Assembly: GCF_004785795.1 (NCBI RefSeq)
Contig: NZ_SRRO01000001.1
Coordinates: 930,001-994,000, forward strand
Direction of reading: 5' to 3'
Length of the DNA stretch: 64,000 bases
Origin: Nocardioides eburneiflavus
Lineage (GTDB): Bacteria; Actinomycetota; Actinomycetes; Propionibacteriales; Nocardioidaceae
Part shown: piece after piece, positions 26,238 to 35,186 of the stretch
Layout: each line of letters starts with the position of its first letter
Numbering within the stretch: the first letter of the stretch is position 1
Notes under the pieces: model-generated
Seen by the model: only the letters and a program-made list of their open reading frames with translations
Told to the model about the DNA's origin: nothing
The model's database searches: none
Made by a program: the position numbers and the translations under genes

Positions 26238-26254
26238 ATTCGACAGTGTCGAAT
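26238..26254. promoter_or_regulatory. Palindromic operator between dha operon and IclR gene
   Basis: ATTCGACA, one base, TGTCGAAT is a perfect 8+1+8 palindrome, 35 bp from the aquaporin start and 82 bp from the IclR start. The flanks hold an imperfect direct repeat, GAATGGGATT (26231-26240) and GAATTGGATT (26251-26260). IclR proteins typically bind palindromes of this size. It is the obvious binding site for the adjacent regulator. Confidence 0.75.
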
Positions 26255-26335
26255 TGGATTGGGACGCTACGCCTATGGTTCACTGGTACGCAAGAGTTTT
26301 CGTGAAACTCGTCACACCGGAGAGGTCGTTGCCCC

Positions 26336-27097
26336 GTGATCCAGTCGATAGACCGCGCCATCAGGGTTCTGACCGCCCTTCAGGGCACCCGCCGGATGAG
26401 CCTGTCGGAGCTGGCGGCCCGCCTCGACCTCGCGCCATCGACCATGCACGGCATCGTCCGCAGCCTGGTCGAGCACGGGATGGTGGTGCAGGAGCGCGGT
26501 TCGAGTCGCTACCAGCTCGGGCCTGCCGTGCTCCGGCTCGGCAACGTCTACCTCGACACTCTCGAGCTGAGGTCGCGGGCCGTTCCCTGGGCCGAGGACC
26601 TCGCGCGGCGCACCGGGCTGGCCGTGCGCACCGGCGTGCTCCTCATCGACGACGTGGTCATCATCCACCACGAGCCCCGCCCCGACGGCAGCCGGCAGAT
26701 GCCGGAGGTCGGCATCGTCATCCCCGTCCATGCCAGCGCGCTCGGCAAGGCCATGCTCGCCTTCACGCCGGAGGACGAGAAGCGGGTGCTCACCTCCGGG
26801 GAGCTGCGCAGCATGACGGGCGAGACGATCACGTCACCCGAGCCCCTGCGCGACCAGCTGGACCAGATCCGAGCGAGCGGCGTCGCGACGGAGCAGGACG
26901 AGGCCGTCATCGGTGAGGGCTCCCTGGCGAGCCCGGTCTTCGACTCCTACGGAGAGGCCGTGGGCGCCATCGGCGTCGTCGTCCCCTCCGGCGACCTGGA
27001 GCGCCCAGAGATCGCCGACCTCGTGCGCGATACGGCGCGAGCGGTGTCCCGCGAGCTGGGCGCCGCCACGTGGCCGCCCCGCCCGCCCGGGCCATGA
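26336..27097 (+). CDS. IclR-family regulator of the dihydroxyacetone operon
   Basis: 253 residues from GTG at 26336. An N-terminal winged helix (MSLSELAARLDLAPSTMHGIVRSLVEHGMVVQ) is followed by the IclR effector-binding domain (VHASALGKAMLAFTP, GVATEQDEAVIGEGSLASPVFDSYGEAVGAIGVV). It resembles GylR-type glycerol regulators, but effector identity is not visible. It diverges from the aquaporin-dhaKLM operon with a palindrome between them. A hairpin terminator follows at 27315-27347. Confidence 0.92.
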   Translation: MIQSIDRAIRVLTALQGTRRMSLSELAARLDLAPSTMHGIVRSLVEHGMVVQERGSSRYQLGPAVLRLGNVYLDTLELRSRAVPWAEDLARRTGLAVRTGVLLIDDVVIIHHEPRPDGSRQMPEVGIVIPVHASALGKAMLAFTPEDEKRVLTSGELRSMTGETITSPEPLRDQLDQIRASGVATEQDEAVIGEGSLASPVFDSYGEAVGAIGVVVPSGDLERPEIADLVRDTARAVSRELGAATWPPRPPGP

Positions 27098-27488
27098 CGA
27101 CGCGGCCTCTCCAGGAGCCGCGACCGGCACCCATGTGCCTCGTGTCGTTGCCGCGGTGCCGACAGGGTCACACCCCCGCGGTCGGGGCACCGCGGGGCCG
27201 GATGGCGGTCGCGCTCCCAGACCAGAAAGCTTCTCTCGCGCCGACACCTGCGGATGCCGTCGTTGTGAGGCCGATCGAACGCTCCGTCACTGTCTGACGC
27301 TGGACCGGGGTGGCGGCTCGGGCGCCCGGTTGCTTGGTGCCCGAGCCTTGGTCGCTCGGGCGCTCCGGAGCACGCGAGGACCTACTCTCGCGAGTACCCT
27401 CCTTCACGAGGGCGATGCACCGCAGGCGCGTGGCGTCGCGAGCCAACTTTCTGCTGGCTCGGGAGCCAGTCATAGAGGGAGAACGACG
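27098..27488. other. 391-bp gap: terminator and leader
   Basis: It holds the IclR terminator at 27315-27347, a C-G-rich hairpin. Just before the ANTAR gene there is a leader hairpin, CGAGCCA (27439-27445) pairing with TGGCTCG (27455-27461), with an AGGGAGA ribosome site close to the start. No gene was seen. ANTAR proteins bind paired RNA hairpins, so the leader hairpin is worth noting, but it does not show the usual ANTAR loop pattern that I could recognise. Confidence 0.5.
27315..27347 (+). terminator. Intrinsic hairpin after the IclR gene
   Basis: GGCTCGGGC (27315-27323) pairs perfectly with GCCCGAGCC (27339-27347), a nine-pair GC-rich stem with a 15-nt loop. It is 218 bp beyond the IclR stop, and no U-run follows, so termination is plausible but not certain. 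Confidence 0.5.
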
Positions 27489-28190
27489 ATGGCTCAGCCC
27501 ACAGGCGAGTCCGTGGCCGAAGCCACCGCAGCGATCCACGCCCAGCCGGATCGGATGGCCACTCTCGAGGAGATCGTGTCCCAGGCGCGGCGTTGCCTGC
27601 CGGAGTTCGAGCACGTGAGTGTGTCCCGGATCCATTCCGACGACACTCTCGAGACCCTGGTCGCGGGCACCGACCTGGCTCGGTCGTTCGACAAGGCCCA
27701 GTCTGCTGCCCGGCAGGGGCCGTGCATCGAGGCCACCGACGACGACCTGGTGGTGGTACGGGATGCCCGGCATGAGCAGCGCTGGCCGGCCTACATCAGC
27801 GCCGCCACGAGGCTGGGCCTGCTGTCCCAGATCGGGGTACGGCTTCGCAGCGACGCGCACGGAGTCATCTGCCTCAACCTGCACTCCACCACCCATGCTG
27901 ACATCGACGCCGGCTCGGTCGGCGTCGCGGAGCACTTCGGGGTCCACGCCGGGCTCGCGCTGGGCCACGTGCTGAAGGAGGAGCAGCTGAACACCGCCAT
28001 CGGGACCCGCACCATCATCGGAACAGCCGTGGGCATCATGATGGAGCGCTACGGCATGACCCAGGCAGCCGCGTTCAACTACCTGCTGCGACAGTCCAGC
28101 ACCGAGAACCGCAAGATCCGACTCGTCGCGAGCGAGGTCGTCGGCGCGGTGGAGGACGCAGCGCACCCCAGCCGCCCCAAGCCCACGTGA
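27489..28190 (+). CDS. GAF-ANTAR antiterminator-type regulator
   Basis: 233 residues from ATG at 27489, with AGGGAGA seven bases upstream. Residues 35-165 form a GAF domain (HVSVSRIHSDDTLETLVAGTD, QSAARQGPCIEA). Residues 170-225 form an ANTAR RNA-binding domain (LNTAIGTRTIIGTAVGIMMERYGMTQAAAFNYLLRQSS). ANTAR proteins bind dual RNA hairpins and prevent termination; GAF would sense a ligand or redox state. The CIEA segment has a cysteine in a usual sensor position. It is convergent with the YciI gene. Confidence 0.9.
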   Translation: MAQPTGESVAEATAAIHAQPDRMATLEEIVSQARRCLPEFEHVSVSRIHSDDTLETLVAGTDLARSFDKAQSAARQGPCIEATDDDLVVVRDARHEQRWPAYISAATRLGLLSQIGVRLRSDAHGVICLNLHSTTHADIDAGSVGVAEHFGVHAGLALGHVLKEEQLNTAIGTRTIIGTAVGIMMERYGMTQAAAFNYLLRQSSTENRKIRLVASEVVGAVEDAAHPSRPKPT

Positions 28191-28211
28191 TGACGAGATT
28201 GGGCGGCGTCG

Positions 28212-28595
28212 TCAGTCGCTGGGCATCGAGCGGCGTTCTCCGACACGGAAGTCCGTGCGGGGGAAGGCGAGTGAACCCGAGCCGACCCACCACTCCATCA
28301 CGTCGTAGGTGAGCCGTCCCGCCACGACGGACGGGTCGCCCGCAGAGAGCCGTGCAGCATCGGCGACGTCGCAGGCGAAGATCGACATACCCCGGTACGA
28401 GGGGTCGCTCTGCTCGTCGAACGGCCCGTTCGCGACGATCTTGCCCTGCCGCGCGAGCTCGGCCCGATACGCCAAGTGACGACTCTGCAGTGCGTCGAGC
28501 TCGTCTTCCGACATCTCTGGGGCGTCGGGCGGCCGTCGCAGTACCACGACCGTGTAGACCTCGAACGATTCGGGGATGCTGCCGTCACCTGGCAT
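28212..28595 (-). CDS. YciI-like protein
   Basis: 127 residues from ATG at 28595, with GAGAGGAAC upstream. It is a dimeric alpha-beta barrel: FEVYTVVVLRRP, LDALQSRHLAYRAELARQGKIVANGPFDEQSDPSYRGMSIFACD. The His in SRHLAYR and the GPF motif match the YciI/YCII-related family. Catalysis, if any, is unknown. It is alone between the ANTAR and SulP genes and no operon partner is evident. Confidence 0.8.
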   Translation of the reverse strand: MPGDGSIPESFEVYTVVVLRRPPDAPEMSEDELDALQSRHLAYRAELARQGKIVANGPFDEQSDPSYRGMSIFACDVADAARLSAGDPSVVAGRLTYDVMEWWVGSGSLAFPRTDFRVGERRSMPSD

Positions 28596-28777
28596 CAGTT
28601 GTTCCTCTCGATCAGCTCACGTGCCTGAGAGCCGGCCTGTCGCACGGTCTGTCAACCGACGACAAGCAGGGTAGGCGCAGGCGCGCGTTGCTGCTCTCGT
28701 CTGTCTCTCAGGCGCCCAATTCGCCGCGTGACGGCGCAGCTCGAACATCCGGACATTCCGAGATGCGGAGGACACGA

Positions 28778-30286
28778 TCAGTGGATGGGGAGGGAGCCGG
28801 TGAGGCGCTCGTGCCTCTCAGCACTGGAGGCGTTGAGTCCGATGATCTCGACGGTCTTGCCCTTGCGGTGGTACTTGGTGGTGATGGCGTCGAGGGCGGC
28901 GACGGTGGAGGCGTCCCAGATGTGCGAGGCGGAGAGGTCGATGACGACGTGGTCGGGGTCGTCGGCGTACTCGAACTGGGTGTAGAGGTCGTTGCTGGAG
29001 GCGAAGAACAGTTCGCCGGTCACGCGGTAGACGGCGCTGGTGGTGCCGTCGCGGTTGGCGACGAGTTCGCGGTTGGTCTCGGTGAGGTGCGCGACGCGTC
29101 GGGCGAACAGGGTCATCGCAACCAGGACGCCGACGCCCACACCGGCGGCGAGGTTGTGGGTGAGCACGGTGACGACCACGGTGACGACCATGACGGTGGT
29201 CTCCGACTTCGGCATCCGGCGCAGGGTGGCGGGCTGGATGGAGTGCCAGTCGAAAGTGCCGACGGAGACCATGATCATGACGGCGACGAGGGCGGCCATG
29301 GGGATGAGCGCGACGACGTCGCCGAACCCGACGACGAGGACCAGCAGAAACACTCCGGCCAGGAACGTGGACAGGCGGGTGCGAGCACCGGAGGCCTTCA
29401 CGTTGATCATCGTCTGGCCGATCATGGCGCAACCGCCCATGCCGCCGAAGAAGCCGGTGATGACGTTCGCGGCTCCCTGGCCCCACGCCTCGCGGGTCTT
29501 GTCGGAGTGGGTGTCGGTGATGTCGTCGACCAGCTTGGCGGTCAGAAGCGACTCCAACAGCCCCACCAGCGCCATCGCAAGGGCGTAGGGGGCGATGATC
29601 TTCAACGTGTGCAGGGTGAACGGCACGTCGGGGAAGAACAGGCTTGGCAGGCTGTCGGGCAGCTCGCCTTCGCCGCCGACGTTCGGGACGTCGAGCGCGG
29701 CAAGCAAGGTGAACGCGGTGAGCGCGACGATCGCGACCAGCGGGGCCGGGATGACCTTCGTGACGCGCGGCAGGGCGACGATGATGGCGATGCCGACCGC
29801 GATCATCGGGTAGACCAGCCACGGCACGTCGACCATGTGCGGGACCTGGGCGAGGAAGATGAGGATGGCGAGGGCGTTGACGAAACCGACCATGACCTGA
29901 CGGGGGATGAACCGCATGAGCCGTGCGACGCCGAGCAACGCAAGGACGATCTGCATCAATCCGCCGAGGAGGACGGTGGCGATGAAGTAGTCCATGCCGT
30001 AGTTCTTCGCCACCGGGGCGATGACGAGGGCGATGGCGCCGGTCGCGGCGGAGATCATCGCTGGGCGGCCGCCCAGGAAGGCGATGGAGACGGCCATCGT
30101 GAAGGAGGCGAAGAGTCCGACGCGGGGGTCGACTCCGGCGATGATGGAGAACGAGATGGCCTCGGGGATGAGGGCGAGCGCGACGACGAGTCCGGCGAGG
30201 ACCTCGGTGCGCAGCATCTTCGGGGACCGCAGGGCGTTGCGTACGGTCGGCTCCAGGGTCGGTGGCGTGAACGTGGGGGCAGACAA
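28778..30286 (-). CDS. SulP-family anion transporter with STAS domain
   Basis: 502 residues from ATG at 30286. About 12 to 14 helices; the signature stretch [32 protein letters not shown] and the following [21 protein letters not shown] are typical of Sul[33 protein letters not shown] is the second conserved region. A STAS domain follows at about 400-490 ([27 protein letters not shown]). The expected role is uptake of sulfate, bicarbonate or a similar anion. It diverges from a MerR regulator with a 28-nt palindrome between them, so MerR control is likely. Confidence 0.93.
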   Translation of the reverse strand: MSAPTFTPPTLEPTVRNALRSPKMLRTEVLAGLVVALALIPEAISFSIIAGVDPRVGLFASFTMAVSIAFLGGRPAMISAATGAIALVIAPVAKNYGMDYFIATVLLGGLMQIVLALLGVARLMRFIPRQVMVGFVNALAILIFLAQVPHMVDVPWLVYPMIAVGIAIIVALPRVTKVIPAPLVAIVALTAFTLLAALDVPNVGGEGELPDSLPSLFFPDVPFTLHTLKIIAPYALAMALVGLLESLLTAKLVDDITDTHSDKTREAWGQGAANVITGFFGGMGGCAMIGQTMINVKASGARTRLSTFLAGVFLLVLVVGFGDVVALIPMAALVAVMIMVSVGTFDWHSIQPATLRRMPKSETTVMVVTVVVTVLTHNLAAGVGVGVLVAMTLFARRVAHLTETNRELVANRDGTTSAVYRVTGELFFASSNDLYTQFEYADDPDHVVIDLSASHIWDASTVAALDAITTKYHRKGKTVEIIGLNASSAERHERLTGSLPIH

Positions 30287-30339
30287 GACGAGGTGCTCCG
30301 TTCGTGCACTGGCGTCAGTGCCAGCGGAAGTCAGAACGA

Positions 30340-30367
30340 AACTCTACCCTTACGTAAGGGTAGAGTT
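30340..30367. promoter_or_regulatory. Perfect 28-nt palindrome, MerR operator
   Basis: The half-site AACTCTACCCTTAC is followed immediately by its exact complement. MerR-type proteins bind such elements between widely spaced -35 and -10 boxes. It lies 53 bp from the SulP start and 23 bp from the MerR start, so one site can serve both directions. GGAGGAGAC just after it is the ribosome site for the merR gene. Confidence 0.85.
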
Positions 30368-30390
30368 CGAATCGGCATGGAGGAGGAGAC

Positions 30391-30780
30391 GTGAGTGACG
30401 AGCCCGTCCTGCACATCGGCGAGGTCGCTACCCGCACCGACCTGTCCTTGCGGAGCCTTCGGCACTGGGAGGAGGTCGGCCTCCTCAAGCCCTCCGGGCG
30501 AAGCGACGGCGGGTTCCGGCTCTACACCGAGACTGACGTCGACAAGATCCTCGTCATTCGCCGGATGAAGCCCCTTGGGTTCAGCCTTGACGAGATGAAG
30601 ACCGTCATGGCCGACATCAACACCCTCGCCGACTCCTCGGCCAGCCAAGCGGCCCAGGACGAGGCCCGCCAACGTCTTGACGCCACCCAACGAGACGCCA
30701 CCGAACGCCGCCAGAAGCTGGTCCGCCAATTAGCCATGGCCGACGAGTTCATCGACCTGGTCAGCGCCCGCCTCGGCTAA
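30391..30780 (+). CDS. MerR-family transcriptional regulator
   Basis: 129 residues from GTG at 30391 with GGAGGAGAC upstream. The N-terminal helix-turn-helix ([39 protein letters not shown]) and the wing are complete. A coiled dimerisation helix follows ([36 protein letters not shown]). There is no cysteine at all, so it is neither a metal nor an SoxR-type sensor. The ligand is unknown. It diverges from the SulP transporter and probably controls it through the operator at 30340-30367. Confidence 0.93.
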   Translation: MSDEPVLHIGEVATRTDLSLRSLRHWEEVGLLKPSGRSDGGFRLYTETDVDKILVIRRMKPLGFSLDEMKTVMADINTLADSSASQAAQDEARQRLDATQRDATERRQKLVRQLAMADEFIDLVSARLG

Positions 30781-30824
30781 GGCTCGGAGGCCGCGATCAT
30801 CCGCATCTGTCGCGACCAGTGCAC

Positions 30825-31634
30825 TCATTCTGTCGGTGGGCGATTCGCACCAGCCTCAGGTGGTGTCCCAGAAATCGATTCGGACCGCTGCCACAGGCGG
30901 CGGAGCGAGGTCGCCAGCGCTGAGGGCTCCGCTCGGTGGGGCGGGTCGAAGTGGTGACGGAGGGGGAAGACCTCGAGCGAGAAGTCGTCGAACACGCGGG
31001 CCAGGCGCTCCGCCTCGTCGCGGAACTGGTCGGGGTTGCTCAGCCCGCCGAGAGCGAAGTACACCGGGCGGTCGAAGCGTCGCAGGGCGTCCCGGTCGAG
31101 GTCGTGGGCCATGAAGGCATCGATGATCGCCCGGATGCCTGCTGGGCGTTGGGCCATCCATGGCGGCGGAGGGCCAGGAGGAGGCTGCGGCGGCTCCACC
31201 CCTTTCTGCAGTTGCATCCGGACGAAGGCGGGCATCGACTCCTCGGGTGTCAGGGCTGCGACGCGGACGTACTCGCGCCACAGCGCCCGGTGGGATGCGC
31301 TGGCGTCGCTCCAGTTGCCGGCCCAGGCCGGCTCGAGCAGGCCGAGGCTTCCGAGGCGCTCGGCGTGCGCGGCAGCGAAGGCCAACGCAACGGCGGCACC
31401 GGCGGAGTAGCCGACAAGGTGGAAACGGTCCCAGCCGCGCACCCGGGCGGTGTCAAGGACTCCGGCGACTTCGACATCGAGGGAGTAGTCCGACGGTGGG
31501 GTGCTGGTCGCGTACACCTCCAGGTCCTTCGTGACGGCGTCGACGTCTGCGCCGAGCTCAGCCAGCAGGTTCGCGAAGGCAGCCGACGCAGGCATCACCA
31601 CCCCTGGCAGGAAGATGACCGGCCATGCGTCCAT
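30825..31634 (-). CDS. Alpha/beta hydrolase
   Basis: 269 residues from ATG at 31634. WPVIFLPGVVMPASAAF opens the fold; the nucleophile elbow is VGYSAGAAVALAF and the acid/histidine region is VYFALGG and FPLRHHFDPPHRAEP. A proline-rich insert (PPQPPPGPPPPW) sits in the cap region. Substrate is unknown. It lies alone between a MerR gene and the S8 peptidase gene. The Gly-Tyr-Ser-Ala-Gly elbow is normal for this superfamily. Confidence 0.85.
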   Translation of the reverse strand: MDAWPVIFLPGVVMPASAAFANLLAELGADVDAVTKDLEVYATSTPPSDYSLDVEVAGVLDTARVRGWDRFHLVGYSAGAAVALAFAAAHAERLGSLGLLEPAWAGNWSDASASHRALWREYVRVAALTPEESMPAFVRMQLQKGVEPPQPPPGPPPPWMAQRPAGIRAIIDAFMAHDLDRDALRRFDRPVYFALGGLSNPDQFRDEAERLARVFDDFSLEVFPLRHHFDPPHRAEPSALATSLRRLWQRSESISGTPPEAGANRPPTE

Positions 31635-31747
31635 ACCGGCAGGCTCCGCCGATCAGGACCCATGCACAACCCCTCTGATTCGGACTCCATTGACGGTGAG
31701 GAACGGGCGATCCCACACTGAGAGGTCTCACTCCTCAGGAGGCCCGG

Positions 31748-34372
31748 ATGGCACGTGTCCGAGTCCGTGAACGCTCCACAGTTGCCCGCCTCGCCTCGTT
31801 GCAGTCCCGGCGGAGCCGCCTCCACGTGGCCGCCCGTGCCTACGACGGTGAGCGGCCGAGCTTCTTCGTCGGGGACGAGGTCCTCGTGGACGCGCGGGAC
31901 GACGACCTGGTCCGGGAGCTGGTCGACCGCCACGGCGGCGAGGTCGTGGGGTCCCCGAAGCTGCCTCCTCGGCCGAAGGGTGTCGAGCGCCGTCGGGACG
32001 TCGACCTGACGAACGCGCCGCGGTGGGCGCGCGTCCGGTTCGCCGACAGCCCGCGCGACCTCGACGTGGACCTCGACGTCCTGGCGAGCCGGCACGGGAC
32101 CGACGGCGGCGACGTGACGTACAGCTCCCGCCTGCTCGCGGACCTCGCCGTCCTGGTGCGTACGCGTCGCGCGGAGGGACGCCGGATCGGGCTCGATGCC
32201 GTAGGTGAGGCCTTCGACATGCCCCTGACCCGGGTGACCGAGGGCTCGCCGCTCGCCTATCCCTCCGACCCCACCCAGTGGAACATGTTCGCCGGCCGCA
32301 GCCGCATGGTCGAGGCGTGGCAGCTGGTCGACTCCTCCCGCCAGGTGAAGGGAGGAAGCACCGTCTGGGTCGCCGTCTGCGACACGGAGTTCTGGCTGGA
32401 CGCAGCCGGCCGGCCGCAGGTCGCGCCCGGGCAGACCCGGTCGGATTTCGGTGCGGGCGTCCTGCAGTGGAACCTCGTCAACGAGGGGCAGCCCGCCGGC
32501 ATCCTCACGTCCACGACGCCCTCGCCGTTCCACGGCAACCGGGTCGCCTCCGCCGCGCTCGCGGCCGTCGGCAACAGCCAGGGCGCGGCCGGCTCCGGCG
32601 GGCTCGTCGCGCGTCCGGCGCTCTTCCTGGGGGCCAACCGGGCGTACGACGCGACGCGCGCGATCCAGCTCTGCGTCTGGTGGGGCATCGACGTCCTGAA
32701 CATGAGCTGGGGCTTCTGGAACCCCGACAGCGACGAGTTCGACGAGGACACCTGGGTCGAGACCTTCGACTGGGGGGCGGACAACGGGCTGGTGTGCATC
32801 GCCGCCGCCGGGCCGGGGGCCAACAACCCCGTCGTCGAGCTCCCCGACGACCTCGACGTCAGGCCGGCCACGCGTACGCCCCGGACCCTCACCGTCGGCG
32901 CCCTGGACACCAACGACCAGGCATCGGCGCGCTCCAACTTCGGCTCGTCGGTCAACCTGTGGGCGCCCGGCACCGGCATCCAGGTCGCCCCGGACGCGGC
33001 ACGTCCCCTCGGCACGACGGTGAACGGGACCTCGTTCGCCGCCCCGCTCGTCTCGGGCGTCGCCGCGATGATGCGGTACTGCAACCCGGACCTCAGCGCC
33101 GACGACGTCAGGCGGATGCTGGTCGAGACGGGCTGGCAGGGCTCCGGCCGGGTGTCCCGCGGCCTGGACGCCGCGGCCGCGGTCCGTGCCGCGCTGAACT
33201 CACGGCTCCCGGACACCCACGAGGACAACAGCTCGCCGAGCCGGGCGTACCCGCTCCTTCCCGTGGGGCCCGGGCGGGCACTGACGATGGGCAGGTTCAG
33301 TGCGATCTCGTCGGCCACCGATCGCGACTACTGGTCCTTCGAGGTCCCCCACCTCAGCGACGTGGTGGTCGTGTCCGAGTGGTACGCCCGCCTGGCGACG
33401 CTCATGGTGGTCGTGGAGAGCGCGTCGACCAACGCGGTCGTCGACCTCGCTCGAGCGGACATCCCCACGGGCGGTGTCCGCCTCGCGGGCGTGCTGCCCG
33501 CCGGGGCCTACCGCGTCCGGGTGAGAGGCGACGGCGCCACCGCGTACCGACTGCTCGTGCACGTCGACGAGGCCGACCTCGGACCCGACGAGTTCGAGCC
33601 GAGCAACAACTTCGAGGACGCCCCCGTCCTGACCTTCGAGGCAGCGCCGCGCTCGCCCTTCCAGATGGGGTGGGTGCTCGGTCGACGGGAGTGGGGGCCG
33701 GGGACCTATCCCGCGACCCTGCACCGCGTCACGGGGTCGGGTCCGCTCGGGAGCGCGTTCGTGAATCGCGACATCTACCGCCTGGAGGTGCCGCACTCGA
33801 CCGTGTTCCGGGAGCCGACGCTCACGATCCGCGACAGCGACGAGCCGCTGACCGTGGAGCTGCTCGACGCGGACCGCCGGGTGCTGCGGCGGGAGTCACC
33901 CGTCACCGAGGCCACCTTCAGGCCGCCGCCGGAGTCCGTCGGCTACCTGCGCGTGACCGGCACCTCCCCGACCCGCTACACGATCGTGACGGGGCTGAAG
34001 GTCCGGGCGGGGGTGCTCCCCGGGCCGCTGCAGGAGGAGCTGCAGGTCATCCCCAAGTACTGGGGTGACCCGCCGCCATGGCGGATCCGCGACGAGGTCT
34101 CGCACTGGGCGGTGGACCTGGGGCGGGCCGAGGTCGAGGACGGCGTGCTGGCGTTCGACCTGGACGACCCGGCCGGCGAGGTGCTCCTCGAGCTGCTGGA
34201 CGAGTCCGGCGAGGTCGTGAGGAGCGCGCACGCCGTGACCGTGGAGGACGTGGGTGCGCGGGCGGTCCTCGACGTGGCCGCGGTGGACCCCGGGACGAAG
34301 GTCCTCCGGGTGACCCGGGCTCGGTCCGCGGGCGCTGCTCAGGTCCGGGCGGTGCCGCCTCCGGTCGCCTAG
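31748..34372 (+). CDS. S8-family subtilisin-like peptidase
   Basis: 874 residues from ATG at 31748, with CAGGAGG upstream. The catalytic triad is present: D212 in VAVCDTEFWL, H262 in PSPFHGNRVASA, and S429 in VNGTSFAAPLVSGVAAMMR. The stretch AAAGPGANNP stands where most subtilisins have AAAGN, so the oxyanion-hole asparagine is displaced or replaced. No signal peptide or propeptide processing site is visible at the N-terminus, which is charged, so a cytosolic role or an unusual export route must be considered. The C-terminal 390 residues form beta-rich domains resembling PPC-type repeats. Confidence 0.85.
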   Translation: MARVRVRERSTVARLASLQSRRSRLHVAARAYDGERPSFFVGDEVLVDARDDDLVRELVDRHGGEVVGSPKLPPRPKGVERRRDVDLTNAPRWARVRFADSPRDLDVDLDVLASRHGTDGGDVTYSSRLLADLAVLVRTRRAEGRRIGLDAVGEAFDMPLTRVTEGSPLAYPSDPTQWNMFAGRSRMVEAWQLVDSSRQVKGGSTVWVAVCDTEFWLDAAGRPQVAPGQTRSDFGAGVLQWNLVNEGQPAGILTSTTPSPFHGNRVASAALAAVGNSQGAAGSGGLVARPALFLGANRAYDATRAIQLCVWWGIDVLNMSWGFWNPDSDEFDEDTWVETFDWGADNGLVCIAAAGPGANNPVVELPDDLDVRPATRTPRTLTVGALDTNDQASARSNFGSSVNLWAPGTGIQVAPDAARPLGTTVNGTSFAAPLVSGVAAMMRYCNPDLSADDVRRMLVETGWQGSGRVSRGLDAAAAVRAALNSRLPDTHEDNSSPSRAYPLLPVGPGRALTMGRFSAISSATDRDYWSFEVPHLSDVVVVSEWYARLATLMVVVESASTNAVVDLARADIPTGGVRLAGVLPAGAYRVRVRGDGATAYRLLVHVDEADLGPDEFEPSNNFEDAPVLTFEAAPRSPFQMGWVLGRREWGPGTYPATLHRVTGSGPLGSAFVNRDIYRLEVPHSTVFREPTLTIRDSDEPLTVELLDADRRVLRRESPVTEATFRPPPESVGYLRVTGTSPTRYTIVTGLKVRAGVLPGPLQEELQVIPKYWGDPPPWRIRDEVSHWAVDLGRAEVEDGVLAFDLDDPAGEVLLELLDESGEVVRSAHAVTVEDVGARAVLDVAAVDPGTKVLRVTRARSAGAAQVRAVPPPVA

Positions 34373-34454
34373 CCCAGTGGCGCGCGGAGGCCCGGGCCGA
34401 GGCAGCGGCAGCACCTGGACGACGTGCTCGACACCTCGACGGGCGGGCGTGGCC

Positions 34455-34799
34455 TCAGGCCTCGCTGTCGTAGTCGAGGACGAGCTCGGGGAGGGTCACG
34501 TCGGCGAGCGAGACTCCGTGCACGGCCTGGACGAGGTCGCGGAACCACTGGTCGAACGGTGCCGGCGAACCGCCGAGGACGCCGAACGCCGCGTCGAGGT
34601 CGTCGGCCTCGAGGTGGACCACGGCGAGGGTGCTCGTCGCGGTGGCCTGGATCCAGACGGCCTCGCGCGTGATGCCGGCACGCCGCCGCGCGTCCTCGTA
34701 CGCCGCGCGCCGGTCACCGCGCCAGCAGGACGCCAGGGCGTCGCGGTCGAGGCCGGTCCGGCCCGGCAGCACCGGGAGCGCGAATCCCACCTGGGGCAT
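34455..34799 (-). CDS. Conserved hypothetical protein, 114 residues
   Basis: Starts at ATG 34799. PGRTGLDRDALASCWRGDRRAAYEDARRRAGITREAVWIQATATSTLAVVHLEADDLDAAFGVL looks like a ferredoxin-like alpha/beta fold, similar in kind to the two small proteins upstream. I cannot name the family. It is the third gene of a small operon (35453 to 34455) opposite the AAA-LuxR regulator, so joint regulation is probable. No signal peptide or membrane segment is present. Confidence 0.6.
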   Translation of the reverse strand: MPQVGFALPVLPGRTGLDRDALASCWRGDRRAAYEDARRRAGITREAVWIQATATSTLAVVHLEADDLDAAFGVLGGSPAPFDQWFRDLVQAVHGVSLADVTLPELVLDYDSEA

Positions 34800-34864
34800 G
34801 CGCGGGTCCTTCCTGAGCGTCGTGCCGGGCGGAGGTCACGACCTGCGCGCCACGATCGTCGGTG

Positions 34865-35161
34865 TCACACGGGCTGGACGAGGGTGGCCTTGAAGGGCGC
34901 GGCCAGCAGCTCGAACACCGGTGCCATCACCTCGGCGGTCGAGGGGTCGTTGATGACGGCCTCCCGGGCGGCTGCCGTCTCCCACTCCGCGATCTCGACC
35001 AGGGCGTCGGGGTCGTCGATGACCTCGTAGACGTCGCTGCCCAGGCAGCCCATCTCGTTGAGGGCAGGCCCCATGCCTGCCAGCATCTCGTGCAGCACAC
35101 CCGCGAGCTCGTCGCGCCGACCGGGCGCGGCCTTCAGCTCGACGATCACCTTGATGGACAT
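34865..35161 (-). CDS. ABM-domain (antibiotic biosynthesis monooxygenase-like) protein
   Basis: 98 residues from ATG at 35161. SIKVIVELKAAPGRRDELAGVLHEMLAGMGPALNEMGCLGSDVYEVIDDPDALVEIAEWETAAAREAV is the dimeric ferredoxin-like fold of the ABM/YgiN family, with the usual LVEIAEW strand. Such proteins act as cofactor-free oxygenases or heme-degrading enzymes, or have unknown roles. It is the second gene of the operon at 35453-34455. Confidence 0.8.
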   Translation of the reverse strand: MSIKVIVELKAAPGRRDELAGVLHEMLAGMGPALNEMGCLGSDVYEVIDDPDALVEIAEWETAAAREAVINDPSTAEVMAPVFELLAAPFKATLVQPV

Positions 35162-35186
35162 GCGGTTCCTCCTCGGACCGGGTGGA

